DNA of 64,000 nt, taken from the NCBI GenBank assembly GCA_030770425.1, contig JASJFT010000024.1, positions 124,001-188,000 on the forward strand, given 5' to 3'. The notes below the pieces were generated by a model. It did not search any database. It saw only the letters and a program-made list of their open reading frames with translations, and was not told the origin of the DNA. How positions within the stretch are numbered: the first letter of the stretch is position 1; each line of letters opens with the position of its first letter. This DNA comes from Darksidea phi (Eukaryota; Ascomycota; Dothideomycetes; Pleosporales; Lentitheciaceae). Made by a program: the position numbers and the translations under genes. Of this stretch, positions 58,704 through 64,000 are shown one piece after another.

Positions 58704-60460
58704 TCAAGCCTTAGCCTTCTTTGCCTTCTTCGGCTTCGCGCCATCCTGATCTGCAGCTTTAGTCTTCTGCTTCTTCTCAGGCACGACTTCGCCTTCCGCC
58801 ACTTCGGTATCCTTCTTCGCCATCTTGGAGAGTGGGGGAGTGACGGCTTCTTCCATCTGCTCTGCGATTACATCGGACTTGCGCTTCTTTCCTTTCTTAC
58901 CCTTAATCGCTAGGGCAGGCTCCTCCTGCGCACCTATGGTTGCGTCAAGCTCAGCCTCGGGCTTGCTCTTGGTGGCCTTCTTCGTTTTCTTGGTCTTGTC
59001 GGTCTCTGTGACGGTGAGTTGACCAGGCTTCGACTCAGTGACTTGCACGGTCTCTGTGGCCTCTGCAGCTGGTGCCTCAATTATCAACTGCTGCTCTGCT
59101 TCATCTTCCACAGCAAGCGCTTTCTTTGGCACGGCTTCGACCGTCGTCACAGCAGGCGTGCTGAATTCGTAATCGAACTCGTCCTTCAGAGCTTTCGTTA
59201 TGGCAGCCCTCTTCTTGTTCGCCTTCTTCACGCGTTTCTCCCATACGGCTCGCTCCGCGCCGCGTGCCATAGCAACGCCGGCCTTCTTATTCCGCGGATC
59301 GACTTTGAAGCGTTCGTTGGCGCCTTTGAATAGATCTTGATGGACTTGTTCGGGCGGTATGACTCTACATTGTAGAATGTGACCGAACATGAGGTAGTTG
59401 TGCATCGTCTGCGCAACAATGTCTGCGACCTCGCCATGAGCAAACTCGATGAATGCATAGTGCTTAGAGGCTCCAGTTTTCTTGTTACGGGAGAGCCTGA
59501 GGCGATTGACGTTGCCGAATTGCGAGAAGTACTTCTTCATCTGTGGTTCGAAGAAACCGTGTGGGATGCGGCTAGGTTGAGTCAGCTAGGGCCATATAGA
59601 AAGACAGGGTCAGACATACCCTAGGAAGACAACCCCAGGCCCTGAGTCTTTGCGAACGTTCTCTAGCGCCTTGCGCTGCTTTTTGGTCAACTTTGGCATT
59701 GCTTCCTCGTCGATCTCTGCGTCCTCTTTTTCCAAGTCGCTCTCGTCGCGCTCACTCTCAAAGCCGGCGAGCAGTGCGGCGGTCTGATCATCGAGCTCTT
59801 CCTCGTCTTCAATTGCAGCCTCTACGATAGCCTCGGCGACGTCCTCCTCTGGGTTTTCCCTCTGCTTTTTGGACTTCTTCGCCTTCTTCGAGTTCTTTAC
59901 TTCGGCGACGACAGGCACTTCCTCAGCAACAATTATGTCAGCCTCAACAGCCGGCGCTTGAACCTCCTCCGGTTGCTTCGCCTTCTTTCCCTTCTTGGAC
60001 TTCGCTTTCGGCGCCTCAGCTTCAATCTCAGCCATTGCCTCGACAGCGGATTCCTTGTCTTTCTTAGCCTTCTTTGGTTTCTCCTTCACCTCGCCGACCA
60101 CTGCGGCAGCATCTGCCATATCAGCTGCCTCCCCGATCTTGCTCCTTTTCTTCGGCTTCTTCTCTTTCGCAGGGGCAGCCTTCGCGGGCGCTTCTTCGTC
60201 GTCGTCGTCGAAGAAATCTTCGGCACGCTTGCGGGCAGGCTTGACCTTGGCTGCGAGGGAATCGATAGGCTCGACGGCAGCTTTGTGGGCTCTGCTGGAC
60301 TTTTTGGGCGCTGTCGCAGCAGTCTCGTCTGTTTTCTTTTGCTTCTTCGGTTTGGGCGCAGCATCGGGGGCTCCTGTACGCTCAGGTTAGCTTAGAATAC
60401 CAATTGAGTGATAGCATACGTACCCTTGCGCTTCTTCGTCTTCAGGTCTCCAGCTGCCAT
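58704..60460 (-). CDS. NOP15: Nucleolar RRM protein Nop15 / NIFK-like
   Basis: Three minus-strand exons (60460-60424, 60373-59620, 59571-58704; introns 50 and 48 nt) give 552 residues. The single RRM covers about residues 258-335: GVVFLGRIPHGFFEPQMKKY (RNP2 side, across intron 2) and KHYAFIEFAHGEVADIV (RNP1 side), followed by MHNYLMFGHILQCRVIPPEQ, the family signature. Nop15/NIFK acts in 60S pre-ribosome assembly in the nucleolus. Long Lys/Glu/Ala-rich low-complexity arms flank the RRM and make this protein far longer than yeast Nop15 (220 residues), as is common in filamentous fungi. The first exon is just 12 codons (MAAGDLKTKKRK). Divergent from SMN. Confidence 0.9.
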
Positions 60461-60796
60461 TGCGAGTGTGGTTTCTTGTGTTGTGTTGCGAAATTCCAGC
60501 TGTTTTTTGTGGCAGGAAAAGTTCGAGTGGAAGGAGCTCAAGCCTCCCAACTTTTTTGGCGCTAACGGGTGTCTGCCAAGCACTCGCCGGCGTGGTGTGA
60601 AAGGACAGAGATAGTACCAGAAAATCTCGGTTCATATGTGCACCTACAGCTAGCATTTGCGCCTAGTCGAGCACTAACTCTACTCTACCATCTTGCGCCG
60701 CGTATACAACTGCTCAAACGAATAGGCACCAAGAGCCAGAGCTGGGCCCAATCTTTTCCTCGGGAACCTACTCAATCACTCACCTACTTCAACATC
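60461..60796. promoter_or_regulatory. Shared divergent promoter NOP15 / SMN
   Basis: The 336 bases between the divergent starts carry both promoters. Open frames crossing it are upstream extensions without family similarity. Confidence 0.45.
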
Positions 60797-61564
60797 ATGC
60801 CGGGCATCAGTCTGGATGACAAAGGTGCCTGGGATGATTCGGCTTTGATCAACTCATGGGATGAAGCCGTCGCCGAATACCAGGTTCGTCCCATCAGTCA
60901 TCTCTCCATATTAAGACTCATACCGATGCAGAAATACCACAGCATCCAGCGATCAGGCAAGCGTCTAGAAGATGTGCTGCGTGAGGAAGAGCTGAAACAG
61001 CTGCGAGAGTACGCTCGTCCATTTTCCTTCTTGGACGCGTCTGATAGCCGCAGGGAGCATAGAGATCTGATGGAAGTTGAAGAAACTGCAGAACGAAACG
61101 ACCATGGGGACCACGAGCACCACGAGAACGCTGAGTTGCCACAGCAACAGAACAATAGAGGCAGCGGGCTTCGCAAGAGTGAAGTTCATGCAGAGGTACG
61201 GTTTGACATCTTGACCCGCTCTGGTGCCGAAGAACCGCTCACTCACGATAGGGACAGGCAGCTTCCGGGCACCAAGAATACCGAAGAATATCGGAAACAG
61301 TCGCGGCGCATAAAGATCCGCTTTCCACCTCGATGCCGCAGGCGTTGCTCGGAACAGGTAAGTCCTCCGGCTGGATGTGATCCCGCTCATACGCCTAGAA
61401 CAAAGTACTTGGCAGGAAACATGCTCTAACTCTCCATCACAGTACAGGACGAGAACTTGAAGAATTTGATGATGTCTTGGTACTACGCCGGATACTACAC
61501 GGGCTTGTACACTGGGCAGCAGCACGCTGCATCAAACGAAGCGACACCGGAGGATACGCAGTGA
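60797..61564 (+). CDS. Survival motor neuron (SMN) homologue
   Basis: Four exons (60797-60883, 60932-61195, 61252-61357, 61443-61564) give 192 residues. SMN is the core of the complex that loads Sm proteins onto spliceosomal snRNAs. Both end modules of the family are seen. The N-terminal Gemin2-binding motif is WDDSALINSWDEAVAEYQKY, the last residues read across intron 1. The C-terminal YG box is LMMSWYYAGYYTGLYTGQQ, the oligomerisation helix. The Tudor domain of animal SMN is absent, as in fission yeast. The middle is acidic and Gln/His-rich. The YG-box exon is reached only through introns at 61196-61251 and 61358-61442 (MPQALLGT/VQDENLKN). A further in-frame 45-nt stretch (61008-61052, GTACGC...GATAG) could be another intron. 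Confidence 0.87.
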
Positions 61565-62340
61565 TGCAAGAGCTCGACGAGGTTGGCGAAAGGGGAAATT
61601 GGGAACGTTTGATAATCCCACGCGAACCCACGTGAATAGCAACAGTAATGCAGTGGACCAATGAAGCGTGGGCTTGCCTTCGCATGCTGATCGGTTGCCC
61701 AGCTAACCGCGAACAGTTTGTGCCTCACCACGTCCGGATGCTCAGGCTGCGAGATTCGTGTGCGCTCCTGAGAAATCTCTTCATTCAGGCATCCCCGTCG
61801 GCGCGCGCTGTTAGCGGGAGTGTTAGCGGCAGCGTAATAAGCTTGTCACATCTGTTTTGGGAGCGCGGGGTTGGAAGCGCGACAGATCTGCGACACACCC
61901 GATACAACCTCGAACGGACCTCCTACACTCCAGGCGTCAAAACCAGACGCCACACCTGTCTGCCTCAGTAAAAATCGGTCCATTTCTGCAGATGGCTTGC
62001 TCGGTTGACGGGAGTCCGCCAAGCCGAGGGGCTCAAATGTTTCGCAAGGTTCCCAGCCGCCCTGCACCTCCCAGACCCCCAATTTCATGCGGCGATTTAA
62101 ACAGTACATGTGCCTGAGTCCATCCACTTTTCTACTCGTTATCCTCTTAACTGTGTCGGTCCCGTGCCAAACCATTCCGCTCTCTTTCCTTCTGGTTTTT
62201 GCTTCATTCCATCTTACAATACTGAGCCGGCCCTCATAGCCTTGCAATCTTTTCTTCTCATCCACATATTTAGTATTATTGCTTGCAGTGCAAGCCTTCA
62301 TTCTTTACCACCTTTACAACAACACAACAGTCTAGTCGTA
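61565..62340. other. Intergenic between SMN and cupredoxin
   Basis: No supported gene; open frames on both strands lack motifs. The last 200 bases look like the promoter/leader of the cupredoxin gene. Confidence 0.45.
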
Positions 62341-63201
62341 ATGAAGTACCTTCAAGCACTACCACTGGCGGCCAACTTCGCTGCTGCTACCATGTCCGTC
62401 ATGAGCCTCGCACCCCAAGCCACAGGCGGTGGTCCCATGACACATACCGTAAGTGTTGCGAGTCACAATTCATGAGAGCAAGTTCTGACAAGATACAGGT
62501 CCGCGTCGGAGGATTGAAGCCTGTCGAGACCGGAATGGCACCAATATTAGGCTACTCGCCCGAAGCGATCACCGCAAACGTGGGCGACGTGGTCCTGTTC
62601 GAGTTCTTCCAGAAGAACCACACCGTCACCCAATCGACATTCGACGAGCCTTGCAAGAAGATGGACGGTGGTATGGACTCGGGCTTCATGCCCAATCCGG
62701 AGGGCAAACCTGGCGTTACCTGGAACATGACAGTCCCGACCACCGATGCACTCTGTAAGACCACCCGTCATATCGATCATAGAACAGCTACTAATCATAT
62801 GCGAAGGGTTTTACTGCAAACAGCAAAACGGCATCCATTGCGGCGTAGGCATGGTTTTCTCCATCAACGCGAAGTTCGACGGCGACAAGACCATGGCTCA
62901 ATTCAAAAACCTTGCCATTCAGAAGAACGGCACTGGTGAGCTGGCTGCAATCCAAAAAGTCGACCCCGCTGCGGCTGCTGCACCTAGCACTGTTACCGTC
63001 AATGCAGCAGGAGGTGGAAACGCCGCTGCTACCGGTACTACTACGGGCACGGCGGCTCTCGCAACCGCATCCGTCGCTGCTGGTCAAGGTACTGATGGCA
63101 ACGGCCAGACTTGCACCTGCCAATGCCTCTGCGGCATGAACTCGTTCCCTCCTGAGGCCGCTGTGAACGCGTTCGGTGGCTTCGCTGGCATGATCCAGTA
63201 G
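62341..63201 (+). CDS. Secreted cupredoxin-domain protein
   Basis: Three exons (62341-62448, 62499-62754, 62807-63201; introns 50 and 52 nt) give 252 residues. A signal peptide (MKYLQALPLAANFAAA) is followed by a plastocyanin-like domain. Copper-ligand positions are visible: His in FFQKNHTVTQSTFDEPC, and the late loop WFYCKQQNGIHCGVGMVFSI with Cys, His and Met. A Thr/Ala/Gly-rich tail (residues about 178-230) and a Cys-rich end (QTCTCQCLCGMNSFPP) follow. This belongs to the fungal extracellular serine-rich/cupredoxin proteins, widespread in cell walls and secretomes; the biological role is mostly unknown. No clear GPI signal is seen at the C-terminus, so it is probably secreted or wall-associated. 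Confidence 0.88.
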
Positions 63202-63779
63202 ATCATGCACTCAACTTCAACGGGTACAATTCAAAAGATAGTAATAGCGGTTAGGGGTTGGGATGAGATGTTTAGTTCATGACGACGGGTCTTGATGACT
63301 TCTGTGGGGCGTATCAAACCCCTTATACCATTTTGTTGCTCTTTCTTGTTGGCCATGGGAGGGCGTTCCGCATTATACCGTATAATCCATTACACCCTGC
63401 GGATAGGCGCGAGTGTGTGGAGTCTTGTAAAACTTAAGCATAGAATATTTGAATAAAGCTCTCCGAGAGATCAATACTTCAATTACACGTCGCGCAGCTT
63501 GAATTACGGCTTTAGTGTGAGAATCGGGCGAGTGAGCGAGGCAGGTAAGTTGCATTGGAAAGTAGTGGAAAAGACATCACTGCAATGCAAGTCAAGTCAT
63601 ATTCGTGAGAAAGAAGGGTACAAATCCCAAGCACAGCAGGAGCCCAACTTGTCGGTCGTCACAGCGCCGTAGTGCAACAATATACCCCTCGCTTTCAACC
63701 CCAGAAGCCAAGTGTTCAGAAGATCAGGATTCCAAAGTGAATTCGATCCGCTCACAAGCTGCGTGCCGCGTGCTCTGGT
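63202..63779. other. Convergent intergenic region
   Basis: The 578 bases between the cupredoxin stop and the stop of the minus-strand gene at the right edge contain no supported coding sequence. Confidence 0.45.
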
Positions 63780-64000
63780 TTACTTCTTCTTACCAGCAGC
63801 GGAACCTTCGGCTTTGCGCGCTTCGGCTACACACGTGTCAGCCCATGCATCAACACCCCCGATCCGGTTTCATGCCGTCCGCCATTCTCGTATGGCACGC
63901 ACCGGAACTGCAGAGGAAGAAAGGCCAACTTACCAGCAGCCTGTTTAGCACGCATAATGGCTGCGGTATCCTCCTTAGCCCTGGCATATTCGGTGCCAGA
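63780..64000 (-). CDS. C-terminal part of an unidentified gene (cut by window edge)
   Basis: Two partial minus-strand exons can be read: one from the window edge (64000) down to 63934 and the last one 63826-63780, joined by a 107-nt intron (donor GTAAGT, acceptor TAG). Together they give 37 residues ending at TAA: SGTEYARAKEDTAAIMRAKQ, then AAAEARKAEGSAAGKKK. This is a Lys/Ala-rich helical tail, like those of many ribosomal or RNA-binding proteins, but it is too short to name. The stop codon and splice signals are clear; the product is unknown because the 5' part lies outside. Confidence 0.55.

Overview
The window looks like nuclear DNA from a filamentous ascomycete, most likely Pezizomycotina and plausibly Dothideomycetes. 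Genes are single transcription units on both strands. They are broken by short GT-AG introns of about 45 to 130 nt with CTAAC/CTGAC-type branch sites. Their products are typical fungal housekeeping proteins (Sec23, Rho1, Ufd2, Ccz1, Cyc3, Mvd1, Pct1, Cia1, Nop15, Smn). No rRNA, tRNA, CRISPR array or bacterial operon was seen. All exon boundaries given here were read by eye from splice signals, reading-frame continuity and family motifs.

Layout. 0.5-9.6 kb: CIA1 (Fe-S assembly), PCT1 (phosphocholine cytidylyltransferase), a small cysteine-rich gene at 4972-5302 with a possibly frameshifted tail, and a Tcp11/Sok1-family gene. 9.6-19.9 kb is gene-poor: a DUF7703-like seven-TM protein, an 0.8 kb palindromic inverted-repeat element, a dienelactone hydrolase, and a broken HExxH metalloprotease-like gene. 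20-25.5 kb: CYC3 and MVD1 (divergent pair), then SEC23. 26-32.6 kb: a cytochrome b561-like membrane protein followed by four BTB/POZ gene relics in tandem, all carrying lesions. 32.6-49.5 kb is a dense conserved block: FMT1/CCZ1 (divergent), a GPI-type aspartic protease, RHO1/UFD2 (divergent), AIM19-like/HLJ1-like (divergent) and a COA1-like gene. 50-56.4 kb: a DUF7598-like membrane protein, a broken APH-family phosphotransferase gene, and a small Thr/Arg/His-rich basic protein. 57.4-64 kb: an SDR dehydrogenase, NOP15/SMN (divergent), a secreted cupredoxin, and the tail of an unidentified gene leaving the right edge.

How it fits together. The conserved genes do not form one pathway. They cover membrane lipid synthesis (PCT1, MVD1), secretion and vacuole traffic (SEC23, CCZ1), cell-wall and polarity signalling (RHO1), ubiquitin and ER quality control (UFD2, HLJ1-like), mitochondrial biogenesis (CYC3, FMT1, COA1, AIM19) and RNP or ribosome assembly (NOP15, SMN). 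All of these are intact by reading frame. Frameshifts and internal stops are instead concentrated in lineage-variable families: BTB, APH, the HExxH family and the small Cys-rich protein. That contrast argues for real gene decay, with some C-to-T changes in CpA context as RIP would make, rather than sequencing error.

No clearly new multi-gene system was found. The least ordinary items are the palindromic element at 13.1-13.9 kb, the decaying BTB array, and several small, poorly characterised fungal proteins.
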